A DNA stretch of 64,000 nt from Nocardioides agariphilus (GCF_015352445.1 NZ_JADKPO010000003.1:124001-188000); one strand, 5' to 3'; shown: positions 41,314 through 50,461, numbered from the stretch's first letter. The notes: a model not told the origin generated them from the sequence alone. Numbers and translations are program-made.

Positions 41314-42299
41314 GCGAAGCAGATGTGCGGCAGGCCATCCGGACCTACGCAGCGAAGCTGCCTGAGCTTCGAGTGGCCACGGACGGCTACGTCGAGCTGG
41401 TGACCTCGGTCCTCGACGATGCCGGGATCAACTACCTGAGCATCACCGGTCGCGCCAAGAGCGTGGTGTCGTTCGCGGGGAAGGCCACCCGTACCGTGGA
41501 CGGCGCACCGGTGTACGCCGATCCGCTCGAGGACATCACCGACCAGATCGGCCTTCGCGTCATCACCTATCTGCGCGGCGACGTCGAGGCGGCGGCCCAG
41601 CTCCTGTCCGACCAGTTCGACGTCCTCGACGACCGGGACCTCGGCCAGGAGACGGCAGACGAGGGTCGCTGGGGCTACGCCAGTCGACACCTGGTCGTCA
41701 CGACGAGCCGTCCTCCGTCGCCGTACGAGCACCTGTCAGGGCATCGCGCGTCGGTCCAGCTGCGCACGGTCCTCCAGCACGCCTGGGCCGAGTTCGAGCA
41801 CGACATCCGCTACAAGGGCACGATCCCGATGGAGCACTCCGCCGATCTCGATCGCCGGTTCACCCTGGCCGCCGGGCTGCTCGAGCTCGCCGACCGCGAG
41901 TTCAGCGCGATCCGAGACCGCCTCCAGGCCACCTCGGCGGGCCCGCATCCTGAGCCCGACCCACGCGACCCACGCGTCGGGACCCAGGAGCTGACGACCT
42001 ACCTGACGAGCAAGTACGCCGAGGCCCGCTGGTCGCGCACCGACCACTACACCTGGATCGCAGGGCTGCTGCTGGAGCTCGGCATCACCTCGCTCGACGA
42101 GCTCGACGTCCTGCTGGACTCCGTGGACGGCGACGAGATCCACCGACGCATGGGCTACACGTACCCTGCCGGCGCGGTACGGCGACTCGACGACGCGCTT
42201 CTCGCCATCTTCGGGGAGCGCTACGTACGCCTGACCGGAAACAGCCACCGGGCCGACCGGCTGGATGCTCGGCTCCAGAGGCTCGCCGGCGAACCGTGA
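41310..42299 (+). CDS. RelA/SpoT-domain (ppGpp synthetase-like) protein
   Basis: A 329-residue protein with a RelA/SpoT synthetase fold: RAKSVVSFAGKATR (GTP/ATP-binding basic motif), DPLEDITDQIGLRVITYL (catalytic Asp region), GYASRHLVVT and HRASVQLRTVLQHAWAEFEH. In classical enzymes the last motif reads ExQxRT with a catalytic Glu; here that position is Ser. No hydrolase (HD) domain is present. A helical C-terminal region (about 225-329) is unrecognised. It may be a small alarmone synthetase variant with changed activity or an RNA/nucleotide-modifying relative. Confidence 0.8.
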   Translation: MSEADVRQAIRTYAAKLPELRVATDGYVELVTSVLDDAGINYLSITGRAKSVVSFAGKATRTVDGAPVYADPLEDITDQIGLRVITYLRGDVEAAAQLLSDQFDVLDDRDLGQETADEGRWGYASRHLVVTTSRPPSPYEHLSGHRASVQLRTVLQHAWAEFEHDIRYKGTIPMEHSADLDRRFTLAAGLLELADREFSAIRDRLQATSAGPHPEPDPRDPRVGTQELTTYLTSKYAEARWSRTDHYTWIAGLLLELGITSLDELDVLLDSVDGDEIHRRMGYTYPAGAVRRLDDALLAIFGERYVRLTGNSHRADRLDARLQRLAGEP

Positions 42300-42321
42300 G
42301 CCTCAGCAGGCTGCTCGCGCC

Positions 42322-43773
42322 TCAGATGAAGGCCTCGATCCCGGCGACGTCGTCCTTGCCCCTGTCGCGCTTGGCCCTGTCGAACCCGGGACCACCGCGG
42401 ACCAGGTCCCGCACCGTGTCCTTGGCGAGGATCGTGTCGTTGTCACCGTCGCCGAAGAGCTTGTCCCTGCCCCTGCCACCCGTGATCGTGTCGCGGTCGC
42501 CCTGGCCGTGGATCGTGTCGATCGCAGCGCCGCCGTTGATCTTGTCGCGTCCGCCACCGCCGAAGATGTGGTCGTCACCGCCGTCGCCGGTGATCGTGTC
42601 CTTGCCGTCGGGCTGAGGCGAGGACTTGCAGGCCACGTCGAGAGGCGTGCCGGTGATCCCGAGGGCGTCGAGGACGTCCTGGTCCGAGACGCCGGGGGCC
42701 TGGTAGACCGCCAGATAGTCGTCGCCCCCCTCGCCGAACATGCCATCCGCGCCGCCACAGCCGTACATCAGCGCACCTCTCGCCCCACCCTGCAACGTGT
42801 CGTTGCCGCTGCCGCCGAACATCCAGGCGCCCTCGAACAGCAGGTCGTCGCCCGGGCCGCCGAACACCAGATCGGCCTCGGCGCCGGGGCCGGCGTCGAG
42901 GTTGTCGTCGCCCGGGCCACCCAGCAGCACGTCCTCCCCCTCGGCGCCGAGCAGGAAGTCGTTGCCGCCGAGCCCTCGCAGGGTGTCGTCGCCATCGAAG
43001 CCGCACAGCGTGTCATCTCCCGGTGTGCCGGTGAGGACATCGGGACCGTTGGTGCCCGCGTGGGTGCAGCCCAGCGCGAACTCGAGGTCGAACGAGACAC
43101 TGGCCGTCGCCGCCTGGTCGAACAGCTCGACATGCCCCTGGGCCCCGACGGTGATCGTGGTGCCGGCCCCGGCGACGTACTGCGCACTGACTGTCTGCCC
43201 ACCGCCTGGACAGGTCGCGCTCGTCGTCGACCCGTCGCCGATCGTCACGTCCACCGTCGCCGGCGAGCTGGTGCAGGGGCCACCCGAGACGTCGATGGTG
43301 CCGCTCACCGCGACGCCGACCGGCTCGTCGCCCACCGCGATGTCGATGCTGAAGTCGGTCTGGGTGTCTGCGGAGCCGGAGTTGGTGCCGGCGCTCGAGG
43401 AGATCCCCCCGGATCCCTTGGCCGTCACGAGCAGGCCCGCCGGGATCGGGACCACGGAGACGGTGAGGTGGGCGGCTGAGTGCTTGGTGCCGTCAGTGGC
43501 GTTCGTCGCGCCGGAGTACCCGCCGAGGTTGGATCGGGAGTCCTCGTCGCAACCGCCCTGGTCGACGGTGTTGCTGTCGTTGGCGCACGACTCGAGCAGG
43601 AAGTTCGATCCGACTCGGATGGGGCCGACCTTCAGCGCATCCGCGTTCGATGCCACCGACGCTGTCGCCTCCGGCACGGCCCCGACGGCGAAGCCGGCCA
43701 GCACGAGGCAGATGACCATCAGGATTCGGGACGCGCTGAGCCCGAGGTGCGCGCCGCTGAGGACGCTCGACAT
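42322..43773 (-). CDS. Exported RTX-repeat calcium-binding protein
   Basis: A 483-residue protein with a signal peptide (hydrophobic 14-32, cleavage near ATASVA) and an N-terminal beta-rich region (about 45-235) of unknown family. From about residue 240 it has haemolysin-type nonapeptide repeats: GDDTLCGFDGDDTL, LGGNDFLLG, GGPGDDNLDAG, GGGGRDKINGG, GGRGRDKLFGDGDNDTI. These fold into a calcium-stabilised beta-roll outside the cell. No enzymatic domain and no type I secretion genes are nearby, so export is probably by Sec. Confidence 0.88.
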   Translation of the reverse strand: MSSVLSGAHLGLSASRILMVICLVLAGFAVGAVPEATASVASNADALKVGPIRVGSNFLLESCANDSNTVDQGGCDEDSRSNLGGYSGATNATDGTKHSAAHLTVSVVPIPAGLLVTAKGSGGISSSAGTNSGSADTQTDFSIDIAVGDEPVGVAVSGTIDVSGGPCTSSPATVDVTIGDGSTTSATCPGGGQTVSAQYVAGAGTTITVGAQGHVELFDQAATASVSFDLEFALGCTHAGTNGPDVLTGTPGDDTLCGFDGDDTLRGLGGNDFLLGAEGEDVLLGGPGDDNLDAGPGAEADLVFGGPGDDLLFEGAWMFGGSGNDTLQGGARGALMYGCGGADGMFGEGGDDYLAVYQAPGVSDQDVLDALGITGTPLDVACKSSPQPDGKDTITGDGGDDHIFGGGGRDKINGGAAIDTIHGQGDRDTITGGRGRDKLFGDGDNDTILAKDTVRDLVRGGPGFDRAKRDRGKDDVAGIEAFI

Positions 43774-43791
43774 GACGGGACGCTACTGCGG

Positions 43792-44736
43792 CTACAGGCC
43801 GAGCACCAGACGCTTGCCGCACGCGCGTGAGACGCAGACCATCATGCAGTCGCCGGCGTCCTTCTCGCGCTGGGTCAGCACGTAGTCGCGGTGGTCGACC
43901 TCGCCGTCGATGACCTTGGTCTCGCAGGTGCCGCAGATGCCCTCGGTGCAGTCGTGGTCGTGGTCGATGCCCGCGTCGAGGATCGCCTGGAGGATCGAGG
44001 TGTCGGGTCCGACGGTGAGGGTGATGCCGGACTCCGCGAGCACGACCTCGACCTCGTGCTCGCCGGCAGGGTCGCGAGCGGGGGGCTCAGGAGCAGCGAA
44101 GCGCTCGAGGTGCAGCGCGTCGGCCGGCCAGCTCGCCGTCCGCTCCTCGACTGCTCGCAGCAGCGGCTCGGGGCCACAGCAGTACACGAGCGTGTCGATC
44201 CGAGATGTGCCGAGCAACGCGTCGAGATCGAGGAGTCCGTGTGCATCCTGCGGGTGCACGGTGACACGGTCACCGTAGGCGGCCAGCTCACTGGTGAAGG
44301 CCATCGAGGCAGCCGTGCGTCCGCCGTAGAGCAGGCTCCAGGGAACTCCCTGGGCCTCGACCCGGGCGATCATCGGCAGGATCGGCGTGATGCCGATGCC
44401 GCCGGCGATGAATACATAGCGTCCGGCCGGCTCGAGGCGGAAGTGGTTGCGCGGACCGGTGAAGCCGACCAACTGGCCCGGCCGCAGTACGTCGTGGACA
44501 TACGCCGACCCGCCGCGGCCGGCGACCTCGCGCAGTACCCCGACCCGGTAGCGGTGCCGGTCGGCCGGGTCACCTGACAGCGAGTACTGGCGGCTCAGCT
44601 GGTCGGTGAGCTTCAGGTCGAGATGGGCGCCCGGCTCCCACGCCGGCAGCTCGCGGCCGTCCGGGTCGACGAGCTCGACCGAGAGCACGCCCTCGGACTC
44701 GACGGTCATCGACCGCACGAGCAGCTGGCTGGTCAT
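43792..44736 (-). CDS. Oxygenase reductase (PDR/VanB family) with C-terminal 2Fe-2S ferredoxin
   Basis: A 314-residue reductase. FMN/FAD-binding barrel (RQYSLSGDPADRHRYRVGVL), NAD-binding domain (FIAGGIGITPILPMI, YCCGPEPLLRAV) and plant-type 2Fe-2S domain (CTEGICGTCETKVIDG plus a later Cys in GDCMMVCVSR) follow in phthalate-dioxygenase-reductase order. It should feed electrons from NADH to a Rieske oxygenase or P450 not present in this window. A TGAAC/GTTCA palindrome 27 nt upstream could be a TetR-type operator. Confidence 0.93.
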   Translation of the reverse strand: MTSQLLVRSMTVESEGVLSVELVDPDGRELPAWEPGAHLDLKLTDQLSRQYSLSGDPADRHRYRVGVLREVAGRGGSAYVHDVLRPGQLVGFTGPRNHFRLEPAGRYVFIAGGIGITPILPMIARVEAQGVPWSLLYGGRTAASMAFTSELAAYGDRVTVHPQDAHGLLDLDALLGTSRIDTLVYCCGPEPLLRAVEERTASWPADALHLERFAAPEPPARDPAGEHEVEVVLAESGITLTVGPDTSILQAILDAGIDHDHDCTEGICGTCETKVIDGEVDHRDYVLTQREKDAGDCMMVCVSRACGKRLVLGL

Positions 44737-44762
44737 CGCGTCTCCCTGAACTCGCCTTCGAC

Positions 44763-44776
44763 TGAACGGCTGTTCA
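44763..44776 (-). promoter_or_regulatory. Candidate TetR-type operator
   Basis: TGAAC-GGCT-GTTCA palindrome 27-40 nt upstream of the oxygenase-reductase start. Short palindromes of this type are common TetR operators, but no regulator gene is next to it. Confidence 0.35.
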
Positions 44777-44828
44777 ATAGTGCCCTGAGCTCACGGGTTT
44801 TGGGAAGCCGGCTCGGGCTTCGGACGGC

Positions 44829-45044
44829 TCAGACCGCTCGGGAACGCTGCGGTCGACGCGTCCAGCGGACCAGGCCGGTCACCATCAGGACCAGACCAGC
44901 GAGGCTCAGCAGGGCGGCCAAGCCGTTGCCCGCTCCGGCCAGCAAGGGTCCGATCAGGCCGACCACCACGCCGGCAAGCAGCAGCGGCGCGATGTCCCAG
45001 GAGCGGGTGGGGGTGTGGGTGGGGGTCCGGGTGGCGGTATCCAC
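44829..45044 (-). CDS. Small two-helix membrane protein
   Basis: A 71-residue protein with a Thr/Pro/Arg-rich N-terminus (ATRTPTHTPTRSWD), two hydrophobic helices (about 18-37 and 40-58) and a basic tail RWTRRPQRSRAV. There is no recognised family. It is on the same strand as the downstream reductase but separated by 92 bp. Confidence 0.6.
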   Translation of the reverse strand: MDTATRTPTHTPTRSWDIAPLLLAGVVVGLIGPLLAGAGNGLAALLSLAGLVLMVTGLVRWTRRPQRSRAV

Positions 45045-45100
45045 ACCACGTTTGTACGCCGATCGCCCGCTCCGCGCGGGCGAATCGCCGAACCGGTGCC

Positions 45101-46561
45101 TCAGACGTCGAGAGTGAACGTCACGCTGCGCTTCAGCGGGTCGGCACTGGTGAGAGTGGCCGAGACCTCGTTGCCGAGCGGGAGCGCCCCGGCAGCGACG
45201 ACCGGCGCCTCGACAGCAGGGTCGTGGACGGTGATGGTGCCGCGCTTGTCGTCCTTGTCATCCACCTCGACGACAACGCCGTCGAACCGCTCCCCCACCC
45301 TCGGTCGCAGCACGCCGGCCTCGACGAGGTCGATGATCGCTCCCTCGTAGCGATGGGAGAGCTGGTCGGCACGCTGCAGGGTCGACGGCAGGTCGTGGAG
45401 GCGGTCGAGCACCCACCCGGGCACCTCCTCGCCAGCGCACAGTGCCAGGCAGATCTCACCGGCGTAGCGGTCGCCGAGCCGGCGCAGGGGCGCCGTCACG
45501 TGGGCGTACTCGGAGGCCAGGGCGGAGTGCTCCGGCTGGTCGGGCACCTCGCCGACGAACCCGACGTACCCGCTGCCGCGCAGCAGCCTCGTGCACGCCG
45601 TGACCATGGCCGCGTGAGCCGGCTTGGTCGGGTCGAGCGAGCGCACGAAGTCGGGGTAGAGCATCTCGGCCGGCCAGTCGATGCCGAGCGCCCGAGCGGT
45701 GCGGTGCAGCCGTTGCACGTCGCGCGGGTCGGCGGGCGGCAGGGTCCGGAGCAGCCCGACGCGGCCGTAGACCATCAGGGAGGCCGCGGCCATGCCCGTG
45801 AGCAGCGAGATCTGCGCGTTCCACTGCTCGGTCGGGATCTGTGCCCGGAACTCCAGGCGCCACTGCTCACCCTCGACGGTGACCTGCTGCTCCGGCAGCG
45901 GCAGCGACACACCGCCACGAGCCGCCTCGCGGGTCAGCCGGAGCTCGCCGACCTCCTTGAGGAGGAGCAGCGGCTCGTCGGCCGAGCCGTCGTCGATGGC
46001 TTGTTGGACACCCTCGTAGCTGAGCTTGGCCGTGGACCGCACGCGCGCCCGCTCGACGGTGACGTCGGTGCCCTCGCCCGTCTCGTCGACCTTGATCGTC
46101 CACAACAGTGCGGGCGAGACCTGGTCGGGCAGGAGCGAGGCGGCGCCCTCGGAGATCGTCGTCGGGTGCAGCGGCACCTTCTGGTCGGCGCCGTAGAGCG
46201 TCATGCCGCGCTTGTGGGCCTCTTCGTCGATCGGGTCGCCCGGGCTGATGAACGCGGCCAGGTCGGCGATGGCGTAATAGACGACGTAGCCGTCGGCGTT
46301 GTCAGGGTCACGCACGATGTGCATCGCCTGGTCGAGGTCCATCGAGCTCGGCGGGTCGATGGTGACCAGCGGGATGTCGGTGCGATCGAGGTCGGGCAGC
46401 CGGGGTGCGGCGACGGCTGCCTCGGCGGCTGCCATCACCTCGGCCGGGAACTCCGGGGTCACCTCCAGCTCGGCCTGGATCCGCGCGATGCCGTCGCGCA
46501 GCTCGTGCGCGGCGACCCCGTCGTCGGCGCTGGTCACGTGGACGACGCGGCTGGCAGCCAT
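45101..46561 (-). CDS. RNB-domain 3'-5' exoribonuclease (RNase II/R family)
   Basis: A 486-residue RNB protein. The catalytic signature TIDPPSSMDLDQAMHI carries the Asp cluster, followed by YAIADLAAFISPGDPIDEEA and, near the C-terminus, ASEYAHVTAPLRRLGDRYAG. N-terminal cold-shock/S1 domains of RNase R are missing; this is the shorter actinobacterial type. ATG 46561 follows TAGGGT by 7 nt, indicating a leaderless mRNA. It is divergent from yaaA, also leaderless. Confidence 0.93.
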   Translation of the reverse strand: MAASRVVHVTSADDGVAAHELRDGIARIQAELEVTPEFPAEVMAAAEAAVAAPRLPDLDRTDIPLVTIDPPSSMDLDQAMHIVRDPDNADGYVVYYAIADLAAFISPGDPIDEEAHKRGMTLYGADQKVPLHPTTISEGAASLLPDQVSPALLWTIKVDETGEGTDVTVERARVRSTAKLSYEGVQQAIDDGSADEPLLLLKEVGELRLTREAARGGVSLPLPEQQVTVEGEQWRLEFRAQIPTEQWNAQISLLTGMAAASLMVYGRVGLLRTLPPADPRDVQRLHRTARALGIDWPAEMLYPDFVRSLDPTKPAHAAMVTACTRLLRGSGYVGFVGEVPDQPEHSALASEYAHVTAPLRRLGDRYAGEICLALCAGEEVPGWVLDRLHDLPSTLQRADQLSHRYEGAIIDLVEAGVLRPRVGERFDGVVVEVDDKDDKRGTITVHDPAVEAPVVAAGALPLGNEVSATLTSADPLKRSVTFTLDV

Positions 46562-46620
46562 GCGGTTCACCCTAGCCAGCGCGGTGCGCGAGCCCGGGGA
46601 GCGCCCACTAGCCTGTCGCG

Positions 46621-47397
46621 GTGCTCATCTTGCTGCCGCCGAGTGAGGGCAAGACGGCAGCCGGGCGCGGGAAGCCTCTCGACCTGGACTCCCTGTCGTT
46701 CCCGGAGCTGACCTCAGCGCGACGCAAGGTGCTCGACGCGCTCGTCGAGCTGTGCCAGGCAGACGCCGAGCACGCCCGCAACGTGTTGGGGTTGCCGCCG
46801 GGACTCGCCGACCTGGTGGCGCGCAACGCCACCCTCCCGCAGGCAGCGACGGCGCGGGCTGACCGCGTCTACTCCGGCGTGCTCTACGACGCGCTCGGCC
46901 TGCCCGGTCTGCCGCCGGACGCGCGCCGACGGGCCACCAGCCGGGTCGCCGTGGTCTCCTCGCTGTTCGGGCTGGTCCGGCCCACCGATCGCATCCCTGC
47001 CTACCGGCTCTCGGGCGACGTGTCGCTGCCCGGCGTGGGACCCGTGGCCGCCGTATGGCGAAGCGCCCTCGATGACGTCGTCCCGGGCGCGGCCGGAGGG
47101 CTGGTCGTGGACCTCCGCTCGACGACGTACGCAGGGTTCTGGCGTCCGCAGCCCGACCTGGCCAGGCGCGTGGCGACGGTCCGGGTCCTGCACGAGAGCG
47201 GCGGTAGGCGCACGGTGGTGAGCCACTTCAACAAGGCGACCAAGGGACGGCTCGTGCGCGACCTTCTTCTCGACGGTGCCAACCCGCGATCCGTCACGGC
47301 GCTGGTGGCGACCCTGGAGCGACTCGGCTGGACCGTTGAGGTGGGTGACCCCGGAAGGTACGGGACGCAGCTCGACGTCGTGGTCAGTGCCGTCTGA
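46621..47397 (+). CDS. yaaA: Peroxide stress protein YaaA (DUF328/UPF0246)
   Basis: A 258-residue YaaA protein: MLILLPPSEGKTAAGRGKPL at the start, YSGVLYDALGL, SSLFGLVRPTDRIPAYRL, WRSALDDVVPG and HFNKATKGRLVRDLL. In E. coli YaaA limits free iron and protects DNA during hydrogen peroxide stress. GTG 46621 follows TAGCCT by 6 nt (leaderless). It is convergent with the RNase H/phosphatase gene, only 3 bp apart. Confidence 0.93.
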   Translation: MLILLPPSEGKTAAGRGKPLDLDSLSFPELTSARRKVLDALVELCQADAEHARNVLGLPPGLADLVARNATLPQAATARADRVYSGVLYDALGLPGLPPDARRRATSRVAVVSSLFGLVRPTDRIPAYRLSGDVSLPGVGPVAAVWRSALDDVVPGAAGGLVVDLRSTTYAGFWRPQPDLARRVATVRVLHESGGRRTVVSHFNKATKGRLVRDLLLDGANPRSVTALVATLERLGWTVEVGDPGRYGTQLDVVVSAV

Positions 47398-47400
47398 GGG

Positions 47401-48594
47401 CTACCAGCGGGTCTCGTCGTCGAACAGGTCGACGCCCGGTGCCAGCATGTTGAGCTGGCGCAGGGAGGCGTAGCGCTGGGTCGCGCCCGGCAGGGTCTCC
47501 CCCTCGGGTGGGGTGAAGAAGGTGACGACCGAGACCGATGCCGGCCGCAGCTCCATCCGGAACTGCGTCTCCACAGGCACCTGCAACGCCTCCGCGACGA
47601 CCACCTTGATCGGGGTCACGTGGCTCGCGATCACCACGGTGCGACCGACGTGGCGGGACAGCACCCGCTCGAGCGCGGCGAGCACGCGCTGTTGCACCAT
47701 CACCAGGGACTCACCACCGCCCGGTCGCTCCTCCAGAGAGCCGAGCCAGCGCTCGACGGCCGCCCGGTCCATGGCCGCGACCTCGTCGAAGGTCATGCCG
47801 TCCCAGGTCCCGAACTCCATCTCGGCGAACCCGGGCTCCTCCTCGATCGACACCCCGAGGTGCTCGGCGAGGATCTCCGCGGACTCGTGGGCACGGCGCA
47901 CGGGCGATGCCACCACGGCATCGACACGATCGCTGATCGAGGCCAGCCAGTCGGCTGTCATGCGGATCTGCTCGCGACCTTCCTCGCTCAGGCCCGGGTT
48001 GCTGCTGGCCAGGCCGCCGGAGAACCTCCGCTCCCTGGTGTGGGCCGTGACGCCGTGGCGCACCAGCACCAGCGTCGTCGGCACCTGACGCCGCCAAGCC
48101 AGCCAGCTCGGCTCGGTCTCCTCGGGCCCGGCATCCTCGGCCTCGGTGGGCGGCAGGCCCTGCTCCTGGACCGCGACGGTGACGCCGCTGCGCAAGCCGT
48201 CGAGGGCCTCGTTGACAAGTCGGTCGGCGTGCTTGTTCTGTTCGCGAGGAATCCAGGTATAGGTAGTGCCGAACGGCGCCAGCCGGTTGGCCTCGATCGC
48301 GAGCGGCTTCATGTCGGGATGCTTGATCTTCCAGGTGCCCGACATCTGCTCGACGACGAGCCTGGAGTCCATCCGCACCTCGATGTCGGCATCCGGCGCG
48401 AGGTCGGCCGCCATCTTGAGTCCGGCGATGAGCCCGCTGTACTCGGCCACGTTGTTGCTGGCCACCCCGATCGCCGTGCCGTCCTCGGCGATCACCTCGC
48501 CGGTGTCCGCGTCCTTGAGCACGGCGCCGTACGCCGCCGGGCCGGGGTTGCCGCGCGAGCCGCCGTCGGCCTCGATGACGACCCGCCGTGTCAC
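47401..48594 (-). CDS. Bifunctional RNase H / acid phosphatase
   Basis: A 397-residue two-domain enzyme. RNase HI domain (1-135): IEADGGSRGNPGPAAYG, NNVAEYSGLIAGLK, VRMDSRLVVEQM and KHADRLVNEALD provide the D-E-D-D active site. The histidine phosphatase domain (about 190-397): LVLVRHGVTAHT, ASPVRRAHESAEIL and VIASHVTPIKVV. This fusion (as in mycobacterial Rv2228c) hydrolyses RNA in RNA-DNA hybrids and has CobC-like phosphatase activity. GTG overlaps the zinc-ribbon gene stop (GTGA). Confidence 0.94.
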   Translation of the reverse strand: MTRRVVIEADGGSRGNPGPAAYGAVLKDADTGEVIAEDGTAIGVASNNVAEYSGLIAGLKMAADLAPDADIEVRMDSRLVVEQMSGTWKIKHPDMKPLAIEANRLAPFGTTYTWIPREQNKHADRLVNEALDGLRSGVTVAVQEQGLPPTEAEDAGPEETEPSWLAWRRQVPTTLVLVRHGVTAHTRERRFSGGLASSNPGLSEEGREQIRMTADWLASISDRVDAVVASPVRRAHESAEILAEHLGVSIEEEPGFAEMEFGTWDGMTFDEVAAMDRAAVERWLGSLEERPGGGESLVMVQQRVLAALERVLSRHVGRTVVIASHVTPIKVVVAEALQVPVETQFRMELRPASVSVVTFFTPPEGETLPGATQRYASLRQLNMLAPGVDLFDDETRW

Positions 48595-49334
48595 AACCCT
48601 GAGTCCTCCGTGCGCACCAGGATCCGCTGGCACTCCTCGCAGCGCAGCACCTCGTCCTCAGCGGCGCCGCGGATCTTGACGATCTCGGCGTTGTCGAGGC
48701 TGAGCATGCAGCCGCTGCACTGCCGAGCACGCAACGCGGCGGCGCCGACGCCGTTCTTGGCGGCCCGCAGCCGGTCGTACAGCGCGAGCAGGTCCGCGGG
48801 AACACCCTCGGCGACCGGGCCCCGACGCGCCGCCACCTCGGCGAGCTCGGCGTCGATCTCGGCGAACTTGGCGTCGCGCGCCTGCTCGAGCCTGGCGTTG
48901 CGGGCGTCGGCGCCGGCGAGCTGGGAGGCGAGGTCGTCGAGGGTCCGCTGGGCGTCCTCGAGGCGGGCCATCACCTCCAGCTCCTCGTCCTCGAGACTGG
49001 TGATGCGGCGCTCGAGGGAGGCCATCTCCTGCTGCATCCGCTCAAGGTCGCGGGGGTTGGTGATCAGGCCCTGCTCGATGCGGGTGCGGTCGCGGTCGCG
49101 GCGCACTTTGACCTGCTCCACGTCGGCGTCGACCTTGGTCTGCTCGGCGGTCAGGTCGTCGACGACGATGCGGGCGTCGCGCTCCTGGTCGCGCAGGTCC
49201 TTGCGGGTCATCGTCAATGCTGCGAGGTCGTCGTGCTCAGGCAGGGTCCCGCGCTGGTGGCGCAGCTGGTCGGCGCGGGCGTCGAGCTCCTGGAGGTCGA
49301 GCAGGATCAGCTGGGCCGCGGGGTCGGCTTTCAG
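48591..49334 (-). CDS. C4-type zinc-ribbon coiled-coil protein, CTG start
   Basis: A 247-residue protein with a long antiparallel coiled coil (about 10-190: QELDARADQLRHQRG, RDLERMQQEMASLERRI) and a C-terminal zinc ribbon (RQCSGCMLSL and VLRCEECQRIL). It is conserved between Nif3-like and RNase H genes in actinobacteria; its role is uncertain. The expected N-terminus (M)KADPAAQL begins at a CTG (49334-49332) that lies 6 nt after a perfect AAGGAG. There is no in-frame ATG, GTG or TTG nearby, so a CTG start is likely. Confidence 0.88.
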   Translation of the reverse strand: MKADPAAQLILLDLQELDARADQLRHQRGTLPEHDDLAALTMTRKDLRDQERDARIVVDDLTAEQTKVDADVEQVKVRRDRDRTRIEQGLITNPRDLERMQQEMASLERRITSLEDEELEVMARLEDAQRTLDDLASQLAGADARNARLEQARDAKFAEIDAELAEVAARRGPVAEGVPADLLALYDRLRAAKNGVGAAALRARQCSGCMLSLDNAEIVKIRGAAEDEVLRCEECQRILVRTEDSGL

Positions 49335-49348
49335 GGTGAGCTCCTTGG

Positions 49349-50461
49349 TCAGGCGCGAAAGGTCCAGGCGTCGGTGCACAGCGTGCTGACGCGAGCCTCC
49401 ACCGTATCCAGGGCCGCCACCAGCCTCGCCGAGACGTGGGGAAGCCAGGTCCACTCGGCGGCCCAGTGGGAGACATCCACCAGAGCCGGACCGCCCTTCT
49501 CGACGAACTCGGTCGCCGGGTGGTGCCGCAGGTCGCTGGTCACGAAGACGTCGACGCCCGCACCGATCGCGTCACCGAGGAGGAAGTCCCCTGCTCCGCC
49601 CGCGACGGCCACCCGACGAACGGCACGGTCGGCGTCGCCAGCGGCGAGCACCCCGCGAGGCGTCGGGGGCAAGGTGCGCGTGACGTGCTCGACGAACGCC
49701 CGCAGAGTCGTCGGGTCCACGTCGCCCACCCGCCCTGCGCCGGTCGCCGAGGTGCCGGCATCCGCGAGCTCGACGACGTCCCAGGCAGGCGTCTCGTAGG
49801 GATGCACAGCAAGCATCGCGCGTACGACGTGCTCGCGTCGTCGACGGTCGAGCACGACCTCGATGCGCTCCTCGCCGACCACCTCGAGCCGGCCCACTTC
49901 GCCGATGGTGGGGTTCGCTCCCTGGGCCGGACGGAACCTCCCCTCCCCCGGTGAGCTGAACGACGCCGACTCGTAGGACCCGATCACACCGGCTCCACCC
50001 TCGGCCAGCGCACCTCGGACCCGGTCGGCATCTGCGAGCGGGACGTAGACGGTCAGCTTGTCGAGGGGCTGGCCCTCGGCGCGCAGCGGACGCAGGTCAC
50101 CCAGCCCGAGGGCGACCGCGAGGGACTCACTGACTCCGCCGACCGAGCCGTCGGCGTTGGTGTGGGCGGTCAGCAGCGCGCAGCCCGCCCGTGCCAAGGT
50201 GCCGAGCGTGCGGCCCTTGGGCGTCGTCTCGGCGAACCCGTGCACCCCCCGCAAGAACAGCGGGTGATGGGTCACCAGCAGGTCCGCGCCCCACTCAGCC
50301 GCCTCCCGCGCCACCTCGATGGTCGAGTCCACGGCGAACAGCACCTTGCGCACGGGCTGGGCAGGGTCGCCGTACACCAGGCCGACGGCGTCCCACTCGT
50401 CGGCCGATTCGGGCGGGTACCACCCGTGCAGCAGGTCGACGACCTCCATCAGCGTCGGCAT
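49349..50461 (-). CDS. Nif3-like dinuclear metal-center protein
   Basis: A 370-residue Nif3/YbgI-family protein. N-terminal half: SADEWDAVGLVYGD, LLVTHHPLFLRGVHG and LLTAHTNADGSVGGVSE. Central YqfO-like insert (about 140-235). C-terminal half: FVTSDLRHHPATEFVEKG and LVDVSHWAAEW. Histidines and acidic residues bind two metals. The biochemical role is uncertain (a GTP cyclohydrolase-like fold). Three-gene leftward unit with the zinc-ribbon and RNase H/phosphatase genes. Confidence 0.94.
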   Translation of the reverse strand: MPTLMEVVDLLHGWYPPESADEWDAVGLVYGDPAQPVRKVLFAVDSTIEVAREAAEWGADLLVTHHPLFLRGVHGFAETTPKGRTLGTLARAGCALLTAHTNADGSVGGVSESLAVALGLGDLRPLRAEGQPLDKLTVYVPLADADRVRGALAEGGAGVIGSYESASFSSPGEGRFRPAQGANPTIGEVGRLEVVGEERIEVVLDRRRREHVVRAMLAVHPYETPAWDVVELADAGTSATGAGRVGDVDPTTLRAFVEHVTRTLPPTPRGVLAAGDADRAVRRVAVAGGAGDFLLGDAIGAGVDVFVTSDLRHHPATEFVEKGGPALVDVSHWAAEWTWLPHVSARLVAALDTVEARVSTLCTDAWTFRA

